Of a stretch of DNA of 64,000 bases, positions 46,073 to 55,829 are shown in pieces. Origin of the DNA: Geobacter sp. (GTDB taxonomy: Bacteria > Desulfobacterota > Desulfuromonadia > Geobacterales > Pseudopelobacteraceae); NCBI GenBank assembly GCA_003574895.1, contig PJFB01000003.1:248001-312000 (forward strand), written 5' to 3'. A program made the position numbers and the translations under genes. Positions within the stretch are counted from its first letter, which is position 1; each line of letters begins with the position of its first letter. The notes under the pieces are model-generated. The model was not told the DNA's origin and made no database searches. It was given only the letters and a program-made list of their open reading frames with translations.

Positions 46073-49000
46073 ATGCGACCTATTTACCGGTTTGTAATGA
46101 TTTTATTCGCGGTGCTGATCTTTAACAGCGGTACTGCCTGGTCGTTAGAGCGCTTTGTTGATTTGGGTGACGGTACGGTACTCGATACCACAAGCCAACT
46201 GCGGTGGCTGAAAAATGCCAACTGCAAAGCAACGCTAGGCGGAGTTGCAAAAAATGGTGATACTCTTCCTTGGTACAGTGCCCGGACCTGGAGCCAGTAT
46301 CTCGAGTCAGGAGCCTGCGGGCTGACCGATGGTTCAATTCGCGGTAACTGGCACCAACCAACCAAAGAGGAACTGCAGACACTGTCCTCTATCAGCAGCA
46401 CCCCCAGCGTTACCCTTAATGCAACAGGAGTTTTCAACAACAGTGTCTTAGCGTTGGCGTATTACTGGACGTCCAGTGTTAACCCTGACTACACATACGA
46501 CTTCTTCGCTATCTGGATGGGGCCTAATCCCTCAGTGACCAGTATGTATTACCTCAATGAACTGGCTGTCTGGCCTGTCCGCTACGGGGTGTGGGTTCAG
46601 TCGGCTGTTTCTGTTGCCCCCACCATCAAGGATTTTGGTAGAGTGACAACCAACACAACATCAGCCAGCCAGGTTTTTACCATCAGCAACAATGGAGCTG
46701 CGGGTGATCTGCTGCTCGGCAATATCGCGGTTACCGGTGGTGACAGCGGCATGTTTGTCCTGGACACAGGTGACGGAAGCAACGGTACCTGCAGTGGTTC
46801 GAAAACACTGGGGATTGGCGCCAGTTGTACGGTCTCTGTTGCCTTCAGTCCCACATCAGGCGGAACAAAATCAACTACCCTGCATTTTGGTTCCAACGAC
46901 GCAAAAATGACGAACATAGACATATCCTTGAGCGGGATAGGGGGCAGTCCACCTGTATCCTGGTGGAAGGGGGAGAACGACGCCACTGACAGCGCAGGCA
47001 ACAATAACGGCATCACCAGCAACACGATAACGGCAACTGTTGCGGAGAATCAAACCGCAACCGCATTGTGCAGCGCAGGGTCTACCATAACATCATTTAC
47101 CTCGGTTTACGGGGCTGATCCAAACTGGGTAAACTGTGGCAGTTGCGAGATTGGCTCATCCAGCTGCAGTGTCGCCTACAACAACATCGCCTGTAGTGAT
47201 CCGTACCCGCTTCAGGCGAAGCAAGGCAAACTGGCTATCGTGTGCGGCAGCATGTTTGCGCCCGGCAAGCTCGGGCAGGCGTTCAGCTTTGACGGTACTG
47301 GCCAGTATGTCGCGATACCGAGTTCTTCAACATTGGATATTTTCGGCACCCATGCCGTTGCCTTCTGGGTCAAGCCAGCCGCGTACCCAGCCTCCGGCAA
47401 GTCGTTCTATCTCGTCAACAAGTGGACGGGTGGGCTCGAAGACAAGCGGGTAACCATCGATTCGGACGGCAAGGTGCACTATATTCTGTATGGCACAAGC
47501 GCCAGTGCGGGGGTGACATCGGCCACAGCCGTGCAGACCAATGTCTGGACCCATGTTGTGGCTACCTATGACGGCACGGACATGAAGATCTATCTTAACG
47601 GTGTTCTGGATGCAAGCGTTGCAGCCAACCAGGATGTTGGGGACAGTACCGGTCCCTTATGTTTGGGCTACAACCCCCTAAGGGCAAGTGAGGGCTTTGA
47701 AGAGCCTTTCACTGGCCAGCTTGATGAAGTGGGGTGGTACAACCAGACGTTGTCGGCAAGCGAGGTCAGTCTGCTCGCCAATATGGTGCCTGATGCCTTT
47801 AGTTTTACCGCCAAAACCGGCATGCCGCTGAATGCGGCAATTGTCTCAAACCCGGTCACCGTGACCGGTATTACCGCCCCCACGGTGATCTCGATAACCG
47901 GTGGTGACTATTCAGTTTCAACCGACAACGGTGCCACCTGGGGCGACTGGACAAACATCTCAGGCACCATCGCTGTCAACAGTCAGGTCAGTGTGCGGCT
48001 GACATCGTCCGCCACCGCCGCCACCCAGACCTCCACAACACTCACGATCGGCGCCGTATCCGGCGTATTTAACGTCACAACGGCAGCAGCGGGTGATCCC
48101 ATTATCAATGTCAACGGGCTTGGACTGGTATCCTGGTGGCAGGCGGAGAATAATGCCAATGACACCTTGAATGGCAATGATGGCCAGATCAACAACAAAC
48201 AGTCGATGACTGTGGCGGAAAATCAAACCGCAATTTTATCGTGCGGCGCAGAGTCTACCATAACGTCATTTACGTCGGTTTACGGGGCGAGTCCCTACTG
48301 GGTAAACTGCGGTAGTTGTGAGATCGGCTCATCAAGTTGCAGCGTCACCTATAGCAACACCAATTGCGGTGATCCGTACCCGGGGCATGTGAAACAAGGG
48401 GTACTGAGTATCGTATGTGATAATGCATTTGCACCTGGTAAGGCCGGACAGGCGTTTAACAGTCCTGCGCAGAATATCTCGGTACCGCATTCATCGTCAT
48501 TGAATATTTCCGGCGCCCATACCGTTGCCTTCTGGGTCAAGCTTGCCGAGAAGCCGGCTAGCGGCAAGTCATTCTATCTTATAAACAAGTGGACGGATGG
48601 AAACGAAGATAAGCTGGTTAGCATCGATTCGGATGGCAAGGTGCACTACTACCTGCTTGGCACAAGCGCCAGTGCGGAGGTGAGATCGGCCACTGCCCTG
48701 CAGACCGGTGTCTGGACCCATGTTGTGGCCAGCTATGACGGCGCGGCCCTGAAGATCTATCTTAATGGTGTGCTGGACGCAAACCTTGCCGCCAGCGTGA
48801 ATGTGGCGAATAGTACCGGCAAACTGTATTTTGGCTATAACCCCGGCAGGATCAGTCAGGGAAGCGAGGTGCCGTTCTACGGCCAGCTTGATGAACTGCT
48901 GTGGTACAACCAGGCGCTGTCAGCAACGGAAATCCCGGCAATGATGGAAAATTATACCTACACCCTGACGGTCTCCGTATCGGGCAACGGTGGCGGTACA

Positions 49001-49543
49001 ATCACCAGCATCCCCCAGGGCACCAATCCGGTCGGTATCTCCTGCACCGCGGGAACCTGTACGACCACCTATCCATACAACACTCCCGTTACCCTCACGG
49101 CGACGCTCAACGACATCACCACCTTCGGTTCGTGGGACGGCGATTGCAGCGGCAGCGGGGCATGCGGCTTCACCATGGATACGGATAAAACCGTAACCGC
49201 AACCCTGGTCCAGGCACCGTTGGCGGTGAACAAAACCTACAATAACAAGACCTACGCGACCCTGGCCGATGCCCTGACCGACGCAGACAGGATCGCATTC
49301 TCCGGCGACGAACTGCTGCTGTTGGGTGTGCCATACGATGGGGCTGTTTCGCTGAATAAGGGATTTGTCCTGAACGGTGGCTGGAAGGTGAACTATCTGG
49401 ACAAAAGCGATCAGCCGACTACCTTGAATAACGGCCTGACAGTGACAAACGGCACGTCCACCACCGGGACCCTGGTGGTGAAGGGGCAGCTCCTGCTACA
49501 GGGGGGCAGTCTGCGGGCGAATGATGTGACGATTCGACCTTAA
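46073..49543 (+). CDS. Large secreted multidomain protein: DUF1566, ASPM-SPD-2-Hydin, two lectin-like/LamG units
   Basis: 1156 residues with a Sec signal peptide (cleavage near residue 24). Order: a DUF1566-like domain (about 30-180, LRWLKNANCKATLGG), an ASPM-SPD-2-Hydin beta domain (about 185-290), then two copies of one unit 391 residues apart. Each unit has an inner Cys-rich segment (325-391 and 716-782) like SUEL/galactose-binding lectins (CSCSV..N..C.DPYP), set inside a LamG/concanavalin-like domain (AFWVKPA, WTHVVATYDG, MKIYLNGVLDA). An InlB-B-like repeat (about 960-1045) and a C-terminal segment shared with the protein at 49621 follow. GGAGGG precedes ATG 46073. Probably a sugar-binding surface protein; the ligand is unknown. 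Confidence 0.88.
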   Translation: MRPIYRFVMILFAVLIFNSGTAWSLERFVDLGDGTVLDTTSQLRWLKNANCKATLGGVAKNGDTLPWYSARTWSQYLESGACGLTDGSIRGNWHQPTKEELQTLSSISSTPSVTLNATGVFNNSVLALAYYWTSSVNPDYTYDFFAIWMGPNPSVTSMYYLNELAVWPVRYGVWVQSAVSVAPTIKDFGRVTTNTTSASQVFTISNNGAAGDLLLGNIAVTGGDSGMFVLDTGDGSNGTCSGSKTLGIGASCTVSVAFSPTSGGTKSTTLHFGSNDAKMTNIDISLSGIGGSPPVSWWKGENDATDSAGNNNGITSNTITATVAENQTATALCSAGSTITSFTSVYGADPNWVNCGSCEIGSSSCSVAYNNIACSDPYPLQAKQGKLAIVCGSMFAPGKLGQAFSFDGTGQYVAIPSSSTLDIFGTHAVAFWVKPAAYPASGKSFYLVNKWTGGLEDKRVTIDSDGKVHYILYGTSASAGVTSATAVQTNVWTHVVATYDGTDMKIYLNGVLDASVAANQDVGDSTGPLCLGYNPLRASEGFEEPFTGQLDEVGWYNQTLSASEVSLLANMVPDAFSFTAKTGMPLNAAIVSNPVTVTGITAPTVISITGGDYSVSTDNGATWGDWTNISGTIAVNSQVSVRLTSSATAATQTSTTLTIGAVSGVFNVTTAAAGDPIINVNGLGLVSWWQAENNANDTLNGNDGQINNKQSMTVAENQTAILSCGAESTITSFTSVYGASPYWVNCGSCEIGSSSCSVTYSNTNCGDPYPGHVKQGVLSIVCDNAFAPGKAGQAFNSPAQNISVPHSSSLNISGAHTVAFWVKLAEKPASGKSFYLINKWTDGNEDKLVSIDSDGKVHYYLLGTSASAEVRSATALQTGVWTHVVASYDGAALKIYLNGVLDANLAASVNVANSTGKLYFGYNPGRISQGSEVPFYGQLDELLWYNQALSATEIPAMMENYTYTLTVSVSGNGGGTITSIPQGTNPVGISCTAGTCTTTYPYNTPVTLTATLNDITTFGSWDGDCSGSGACGFTMDTDKTVTATLVQAPLAVNKTYNNKTYATLADALTDADRIAFSGDELLLLGVPYDGAVSLNKGFVLNGGWKVNYLDKSDQPTTLNNGLTVTNGTSTTGTLVVKGQLLLQGGSLRANDVTIRP

Positions 49544-49620
49544 ACAGCAGCATCCAATGTATTGTCCAAAGAAAAGCCGTACCCTCAGCGGGCAATGCAG
49601 CCGGGGTCCTCTGCCACCGA

Positions 49621-51774
49621 CTACGGCGTTAAGGCAATGCCCTGAACTACCACCTCACCACTGCTGACGGTCATGGCCCCCTTCAGCTTCGATACGCCGG
49701 CGCCGGGATCCCACGAGCCATTGCGGCCACCCGCCAGTTCAATCCTAAAACCGTTATTAAAATTCAATGACTGCACCGCACTGTCATTATAGGAACTTTG
49801 TATCATGATGGTGCAATTGCCGGTAACTGCCGCAAGGGCCTGTGCCAACGATGGGTATCCATGGGCACCATAGATCAAGACCGGGGCCTGGATCGGTGCG
49901 AATACGGCCGTTACCGTCTTGTCGCCATCCATGGTAACGTTTACCGGATTTCCGGTCGTAGTATCGGCGTTGCTCCAGCCGGTAAGCTCCGACACACCGT
50001 CCGCGGTGGCGGTCAGCATGACGGCGGTGCCGAGGTTGAACGCGGCATTGCAGTTGTCGTTCGGCAGGCCTGCCTGACAGATGATGCCGGCCGGGGCACT
50101 GGTAATGGTTGTGCCCCCAGTGCCCGAGAAGGCCACCGACAGGTACTTGGTTACCGGTGCGACCACCGAGACATTCACTGTCGCAGGCTGGGAGACATTG
50201 CCCGACGTGTCAACCACCTGGAGTTGAAAGGTGTGGCTGCCCAGCGCCAGCAGGTTATTCGGCGAGACAGTCACCGTGAAGGTTGGTGCCGTGGTATCAA
50301 CCGGAACATTGGCCACCATGTTCCCGACGTCGGCACCCAGACTGGTCCAGCGGTAGGTGGCGATTGTTCCGCCGCCTGCGTCAAAGGACTTGCTGCCGCT
50401 GAGGACAATGTTCTGGTTCGCTGGCACTGTTGGTGGCGCGGAAAGCACCGCCGTGGGGGCAACCAGATCCACGACAGTGACATAAACAATTGTTGGCAGG
50501 GACACATTACCCGACGTGTCGACCACTTGGAGTTGGAACCTGCGGTTCCCCAATGCCGGTGGATTATCCGGTGCGACAGTCACGGTGAAGGTGGGTGTGG
50601 TGGTGTCAACCGGCACATTGACCGCCATGTTTCCTGTGGCGGTGTCCAGGCTGGTCCATCGGTAGGTGGCGATGGTCCCGCCCCCCACATCGAACGACTT
50701 TCTGCCGTCAAGAATAAAGCCCTGCCCATAGGGGACCAGAGTAGGAGCGGAAAGAACAGCGGTAGGGGCTGACTGATCCACGGCAGTGACGGACACGGTT
50801 GCCGGCGAGGAAACGTTACCTGACGTGTCAACCACTTCCAGTCGGAACGCATGACTCCCCAGTGGCAACGGTTGGTCAGGCGAGATAACCACATTTAAGG
50901 TGGGTGACGTAGTCAGCACCGGCATATTGAGCGACATGTTCGCGGTAGAGGCGTCCAGGCTGGTCCAACGGTAGGTGGCGATGGTCCCGCCCCCCACATC
51001 GAACGATCTGCTGCCGTTGAGAGTGAACTCCTGGCTGTTGGATATGGTTGTCGGAGCGGAGAGGACGGCCGTAGGGGCGGAGGTGTCGATCACCGTGACG
51101 TTAACAGTTGCCGGTGCCGACACATTGCCCGACGTGTCAACCACTTCCAGTCGGAACGCATGGCTCCCCAGTGCCAGCGGTTGGTCAGGCAAAATAACCA
51201 CATTAAAGGTGGGTGACGTAGTCAGCACCGGTACATTGACCGACATGTTCGCGGTAGAGGCGTCCAGGCTGGTCCAGCGGTAGGTGGCGATGGTCCCGCC
51301 CCCAATATCGAACGATCTGCTGCCGTTGAGAGTGAACCCCTGGCTGTTGGTTATGGTTGTCAGAGCGGAGAGGACTGCCGTAGGGGCAGAGGTGTCGATT
51401 ATGCCGTCTCCCGACAGGCTCACGCTTGCGGATATTCCGGTAATCGAGATGCTGCCCGTTCTCTGGCCGGTTGCGGTGGGAATAAACACCACGTCGATGT
51501 GGCAACTGCTGTTGGCACTCAAGGACGTGCCGCACGTGCTGGAATTGACTTTGCTGAAATCACCGGAAATGGCCAGACCGCTCAGGCTTATGCTTGAACC
51601 GAGATAGTTGGTGATGGTAACCGATTGGCTATTACTGGCTGTGTACAGCGGCTGGCTCCCGAAAGAAAGAGTTGTGGGAGATACTGTAACACTTATGGCA
51701 AATGCCGATACTAGTCCGATCTGCAAGAGACAGATCAAAACCTTGCCACCTATGAACAAACACCTCAGTTTCAT
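49621..51774 (-). CDS. Large secreted protein with four PKD-like repeats
   Basis: 717 residues with a signal peptide (cleavage near residue 26). An ASPM-SPD-2-Hydin domain (about 30-124) is followed by four near-identical 103-residue repeats (127-538), each beginning D-x-x-APTAVLSA and ending VDTSGNVS-PATV, of PKD/Ig-like beta type. Then an InlB-B-like segment (about 545-635) and a C-terminal segment ending IALTP that resembles the end of the convergent 1156-residue protein. No anchor such as LPXTG or PEP-CTERM is seen. Likely a long beta-rich cell-surface or secreted fibre; function unknown. Confidence 0.87.
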   Translation of the reverse strand: MKLRCLFIGGKVLICLLQIGLVSAFAISVTVSPTTLSFGSQPLYTASNSQSVTITNYLGSSISLSGLAISGDFSKVNSSTCGTSLSANSSCHIDVVFIPTATGQRTGSISITGISASVSLSGDGIIDTSAPTAVLSALTTITNSQGFTLNGSRSFDIGGGTIATYRWTSLDASTANMSVNVPVLTTSPTFNVVILPDQPLALGSHAFRLEVVDTSGNVSAPATVNVTVIDTSAPTAVLSAPTTISNSQEFTLNGSRSFDVGGGTIATYRWTSLDASTANMSLNMPVLTTSPTLNVVISPDQPLPLGSHAFRLEVVDTSGNVSSPATVSVTAVDQSAPTAVLSAPTLVPYGQGFILDGRKSFDVGGGTIATYRWTSLDTATGNMAVNVPVDTTTPTFTVTVAPDNPPALGNRRFQLQVVDTSGNVSLPTIVYVTVVDLVAPTAVLSAPPTVPANQNIVLSGSKSFDAGGGTIATYRWTSLGADVGNMVANVPVDTTAPTFTVTVSPNNLLALGSHTFQLQVVDTSGNVSQPATVNVSVVAPVTKYLSVAFSGTGGTTITSAPAGIICQAGLPNDNCNAAFNLGTAVMLTATADGVSELTGWSNADTTTGNPVNVTMDGDKTVTAVFAPIQAPVLIYGAHGYPSLAQALAAVTGNCTIMIQSSYNDSAVQSLNFNNGFRIELAGGRNGSWDPGAGVSKLKGAMTVSSGEVVVQGIALTP
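50161..51396 (-). repeat. Four tandem 309-bp in-frame repeats
   Basis: The four PKD-like repeats are 309 bp each. The two N-terminal copies (50779-51396) are the most alike even at silent positions, suggesting recent duplication or conversion; the two C-terminal ones have diverged. Confidence 0.85.
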
Positions 51775-52080
51775 GTGACTATCCTTATTGTAATCTACAC
51801 ATCAACAGCAGCATATATATTGAAAGCTGCATTATAGCTTATTTTGGTATTGGAGGCAATCAACCGGATCAGATTATTTGTGTAGTTGTTGAGTGCCACG
51901 ACATGGCGGACAGCAAAATGTGCCAGCCCATCGTAGTCAAAGTTCTATGATAATCGAATATTGGAACTATTGGGGTCAGGTCAGGTTTACAAGTAGAAGG
52001 GATTCCATTTCCATCTCTTGCTCTAGGAAGGAACTGTACGCCAGCACAAGTAGCTGCGGGCAGTTTTTAGATTTCTAAAT
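51775..52080. other. Intergenic gap with possible mobile-element trace
   Basis: 306 bp between the repeat protein and the TlpA-like gene. AT-rich near the repeat gene, whose promoter must be here. TATTGGGGTCAGGTCAGGT (about 51969-51987) resembles, from memory, the ends of Y1-transposase-associated elements. I see no gene. Confidence 0.45.
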
Positions 52081-52560
52081 TCACATCAGGCTTTGAAATA
52101 ATTTTTTCAACTTACTGCCTGGTACGCTGCCTATGATCTTGAAACGGACAATACCGTTGCGGTCAAGTATCACAGTTCGTGGGACCCCTGCCACATCGTA
52201 GCTCTCGGTCATTTTGTTATCGGCGTCGAGCAGAATGGGATAACTGATGCCTCGCCCAGATATGGCCTCGCGAACGATTTCCCTGGTTTGCCCTACATTT
52301 ACTGCCACTATGGCAAGGCCCTTTCGTTGGTACTCGCGATAAAGAGCTTCCATTGCCGGCATTTCTTCCAAACAGGAACTGCATCCGACGGACCAGAAAA
52401 GGATGACTGACACTTTCCCGCGTAATGAATCCGGGACAACGAACTGCGCCCCTTTCAAGTCTCTTACCTTAACTTTTGGAGCGGAATCGCCTGTAAGTAA
52501 TGCTCCCCTGGCAGGCAACACATTTATTAGCAGCAGGGCAAGTATCAGAAAGTGTTTCAT
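52081..52560 (-). CDS. TlpA-like periplasmic thioredoxin of the metal operon
   Basis: 159 residues: signal peptide (MKHFLILALLLINVLPARG-A), redoxin fold with active site SVGCSSCLEEMP (CxxC), and YDVAGVPRTVILDRNGIV, the cis-Pro loop. The ATG overlaps the stop of the RND pump gene (ATGA), so it is the last gene of the efflux operon. It may protect or restore thiols of exported proteins under metal stress; that is inferred from position. Confidence 0.88.
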   Translation of the reverse strand: MKHFLILALLLINVLPARGALLTGDSAPKVKVRDLKGAQFVVPDSLRGKVSVILFWSVGCSSCLEEMPAMEALYREYQRKGLAIVAVNVGQTREIVREAISGRGISYPILLDADNKMTESYDVAGVPRTVILDRNGIVRFKIIGSVPGSKLKKLFQSLM

Positions 52561-55500
52561 TCGTATCTCCTTTCACACTGCGGCTTGATATCCCGATGCC
52601 AGCGCCAGATTTCATAAATGCATGGGTAAATAAGCAGTTCCAACAGAAACGAGGTAAAAATTCCGCCAATCATGGGTGCCGCGATATGTTTCATCACATC
52701 CGAACCGCTACCGTTAGACCACATGATTGGCACTAATCCGAGAAACATGGCCGCCGTAGTCATGAACTTTGGTCTGATCCTTTTAGCGGCACCTTCCACG
52801 ATTGCCTCTCTTAGCCCTGACAAGCTATTCATAAGTTTGGTCCGCCGAGCATCATCGTAAGCCAGATCGAGGTAGAGAAGCATGAAGACCCCGGTTTCCG
52901 CATCCACGCCGAGCAACGCAATCAGTCCGACCCACACGCCAACACTCAGATGATATCCAAGTAGCCAGAGGAAAAGGAAGGCGCCGACCGCCGAGAAAGG
53001 CACGGCCAGCATGACGATTGCTGTTTTTGTCAGCGACCTGGTGTTGAGATAGAGCAGTCCGATGATGAGTAATAATGTGATGGGCACTACGGTGGTCAAG
53101 CGCTCCTTAACTCGCTGCATGGCCTCATACTGGCCACTCCAGGCAACAGCATACCCTGGGGGCAGTTCGACATTCTTTCTGATGAGCGGAGTTGACTCGT
53201 CAATATATCCTTGAGGGTCGCGATCGGCGAGATCGACATAGACGTAACCGGTCAGCAATCCGTCCTCGTTGCGGATCATGGAAGGACCGCTGACAACACT
53301 GACATCGGCGAGATCACCAAGGGGAATCTGACTGGCGCCACCTTTTATCGGCACCAACACACGCCGCAACGCATTAATATCCCCGCGAAAGTCACGCATA
53401 TAGCGGACATTCACCTCGTAACGTTCACGCCCCTGAATGGATGTGGTTATGTTGTCGCCCCCGATGGCGTTTTGCACCACTGCTTGTGCTTCGTCCATGG
53501 TCAGACCGTAGCGGGCCAGTTCGTCCCTGTCCCACGAAATGTCCAGAAAATAGCCGCCGCCTGTTCTCTCGGCAAAGACACTGCGAGTTCCATGCAGAGG
53601 GCGTAAAATCCCTTCGATTTTGCCGCCGATTTGCTCGATTTCCACCAGGTTGGCACCACTGATTTTCAGGCCGAGTGGAGTGCGGATACCGGTGGTCAGC
53701 ATGTCAATTCGGCCTTTGATCGGCATGGTCCAGGCATTGGAGACACCCGGCAGCTTCAGCGCCTCATTCATCTGACTTACCAGATCTTCTCTCGATAACC
53801 TGTCGGGTGTGACCCGCCGCAGAACAGATTTAAGCCATTGCGGTGCCCAACCGGAATACCAGGTTTCCACGCTGCGCCACTTTTCCTGAGGCTTCAGGAT
53901 AATGACGGTCTCCAGCATGGACAAGGGGGCGGGATCGGTGGAAGTCTCTGCCCGGCCCGCCTTTCCCAGCACCTGTTCTACTTCTGGAAATTTCCTGATG
54001 ATCCGGTCTGTCACCTGCAACAGTTTTTGGGCCTCACCAACCGAAATGCCCGGCATGGTAGATGGCATGTAGAGCAGACTGCCCTCATCCAATGGCGGCA
54101 TGAACTCACTGCCGAGCCGCATCGCTACCGGTATCGTGGCGAAGACGGCCAGGCAGGCCAGGCCCAGTACCAGAAATTTGTGGGGAAGAACCCAGCGGAC
54201 AACAGGTTCGTAGATACGAATCAGCATTCGGCTGATGGGGTGCTCCATTTCGGAACGGAATCGGGCTGAGGTGAAGGAATTCACAAACAGGCACAACTGC
54301 CGGGGCCGGAAATCTAACCGCCGGGTATTGGTCAACAGGACTCTGAGCGCCGGATCAAGCGTGATGGTCAGAAACGCAGCCACAGCCATGGACAGGGTCT
54401 TGGTGTATGCCAGCGGTTTGAAGAGGCGGCCTTCCTGGGCCTCCAAAGCAAATACCGGCAGGAATGACACCGCAATCACCAGCAAGGCAAAGAAACTGGG
54501 TCCGCCCACCTCCTTGATGGCCGACAGCACAATGGCTCTCTGATCACCAACTCGGCCTCTGGCCTCCCATGCCTCCAGCTTTTTGTGGGTTTGCTCAACC
54601 ACTACAATGGCGGCGTCAACCAGTGCACCGATGGCGATAGCAATACCGCCCAGGGACATTATGTTGGCATTTACTCCCATCAGCCTTAGTGGAATGAACG
54701 ATATCAACACGGCCAGGGGAATGGTAATTGCTGGAATCAGGACGCTGGGAGGGTGCCAGAGAAAGATCCCTATTACCAGCATAACGGTGATGATGACCTC
54801 TATCAGGGTTGATGAAAGGTTGTCGATGGCCCGCCGGATAAGGTCGGAGCGGTCATAAACCGGCAGGATCTTGACTCCCTGCGGCAATCCCGGCTCAATC
54901 TCCTTGATCTTTGCCTTGACCCGGTCGATTACCTGGAGGGCATTGCTTCCCTGCCTCATGACCACGATTCCAGAAACCACGTCGCCCTTGCCGTCCAGGT
55001 CGGCTACCCCACGGCGGATATCAGGTCCGACCGTTACGGTTCCCAAATCTTTTACGCGGATAGGCGATCCGCCCCCTTCGTTAACCGAAACCGCTATGTT
55101 GCCGAAATCCTCCAAAGTCCGGGCATAACCGCGCCCACGTACCATGTATTCGGTTCCGCCGAATTCAACCAGTCGGCCACCGGTTTCGCTATTGCCGGAC
55201 CGCACCGCCTCGACCACCTTATTGATCGAAAGTCCATAGGACTGGAGCCGGACCGGATCGACATTAACCTGGTACTGACGGGCAAAGCCGCCAATGGGGG
55301 CAATTTCGGCTACACCCGGCACCGCCTTGAGGTAGTAACGTAAATACCAGTCCTGGTAGGAGCGGATCTCATCCAGACTTCGAGTGCCCGTGGTATCCAC
55401 CAATGCGTATTGATAAATCCAGCCGAGTCCGGTGGCATCCGGCCCCAGTTCCGTACGCACGCCCTGCGGCAGGCGCTGCTGAACGCCGGAGAGATATTCC

Positions 55501-55829
55501 AGGGTTCTGGAGCGAGCCCAGTAAATGTCGGTCCCTTCTTCAAATATCACATAGACATAGGAGTAGCCAAAATCAGAGAAACCGCGGACTGTTTTTACTT
55601 TGGGGGCGCCTACCATTGCGGAGATGATTGGATAGGTGACCTGATCCTCAATTATGTCCGGGCTGCGGTCCCAACGGGAATAGATAATGACCTGAGTGTC
55701 GGAGAGGTCGGGAATGGCGTCCAGCGTAATATGATGCATTGACCACCAGCCCCATAGAGCGGCAAGGCAAGCAAGGACCAGTATCAGTATGCAGTTTTTC
55801 GCGGAGAACTCGATAATGCGGTCAATCAT
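52557..55829 (-). CDS. cusA: CusA/CzcA-type heavy-metal RND efflux pump
   Basis: 1090 residues: inner-membrane RND proton antiporter with 12 membrane helices (first at about 13-31) and two large periplasmic loops. It starts IDRIIEFSAKNCILILVLACLAALWGWWSM and has ITLDAIPDLSDTQVII, the HME-RND signature of monovalent (Cu/Ag) and divalent metal pumps. The methionine-rich SEFMPPLDEGSLLYMPSTMPG stretch is typical of CusA. An ATG at 55847 is possible, but 55829 gives the family start and overlaps the adaptor stop by eight bases. With the adaptor's metal domains, copper or silver is the likeliest cargo. Confidence 0.93.
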   Translation of the reverse strand: MIDRIIEFSAKNCILILVLACLAALWGWWSMHHITLDAIPDLSDTQVIIYSRWDRSPDIIEDQVTYPIISAMVGAPKVKTVRGFSDFGYSYVYVIFEEGTDIYWARSRTLEYLSGVQQRLPQGVRTELGPDATGLGWIYQYALVDTTGTRSLDEIRSYQDWYLRYYLKAVPGVAEIAPIGGFARQYQVNVDPVRLQSYGLSINKVVEAVRSGNSETGGRLVEFGGTEYMVRGRGYARTLEDFGNIAVSVNEGGGSPIRVKDLGTVTVGPDIRRGVADLDGKGDVVSGIVVMRQGSNALQVIDRVKAKIKEIEPGLPQGVKILPVYDRSDLIRRAIDNLSSTLIEVIITVMLVIGIFLWHPPSVLIPAITIPLAVLISFIPLRLMGVNANIMSLGGIAIAIGALVDAAIVVVEQTHKKLEAWEARGRVGDQRAIVLSAIKEVGGPSFFALLVIAVSFLPVFALEAQEGRLFKPLAYTKTLSMAVAAFLTITLDPALRVLLTNTRRLDFRPRQLCLFVNSFTSARFRSEMEHPISRMLIRIYEPVVRWVLPHKFLVLGLACLAVFATIPVAMRLGSEFMPPLDEGSLLYMPSTMPGISVGEAQKLLQVTDRIIRKFPEVEQVLGKAGRAETSTDPAPLSMLETVIILKPQEKWRSVETWYSGWAPQWLKSVLRRVTPDRLSREDLVSQMNEALKLPGVSNAWTMPIKGRIDMLTTGIRTPLGLKISGANLVEIEQIGGKIEGILRPLHGTRSVFAERTGGGYFLDISWDRDELARYGLTMDEAQAVVQNAIGGDNITTSIQGRERYEVNVRYMRDFRGDINALRRVLVPIKGGASQIPLGDLADVSVVSGPSMIRNEDGLLTGYVYVDLADRDPQGYIDESTPLIRKNVELPPGYAVAWSGQYEAMQRVKERLTTVVPITLLLIIGLLYLNTRSLTKTAIVMLAVPFSAVGAFLFLWLLGYHLSVGVWVGLIALLGVDAETGVFMLLYLDLAYDDARRTKLMNSLSGLREAIVEGAAKRIRPKFMTTAAMFLGLVPIMWSNGSGSDVMKHIAAPMIGGIFTSFLLELLIYPCIYEIWRWHRDIKPQCERRYE

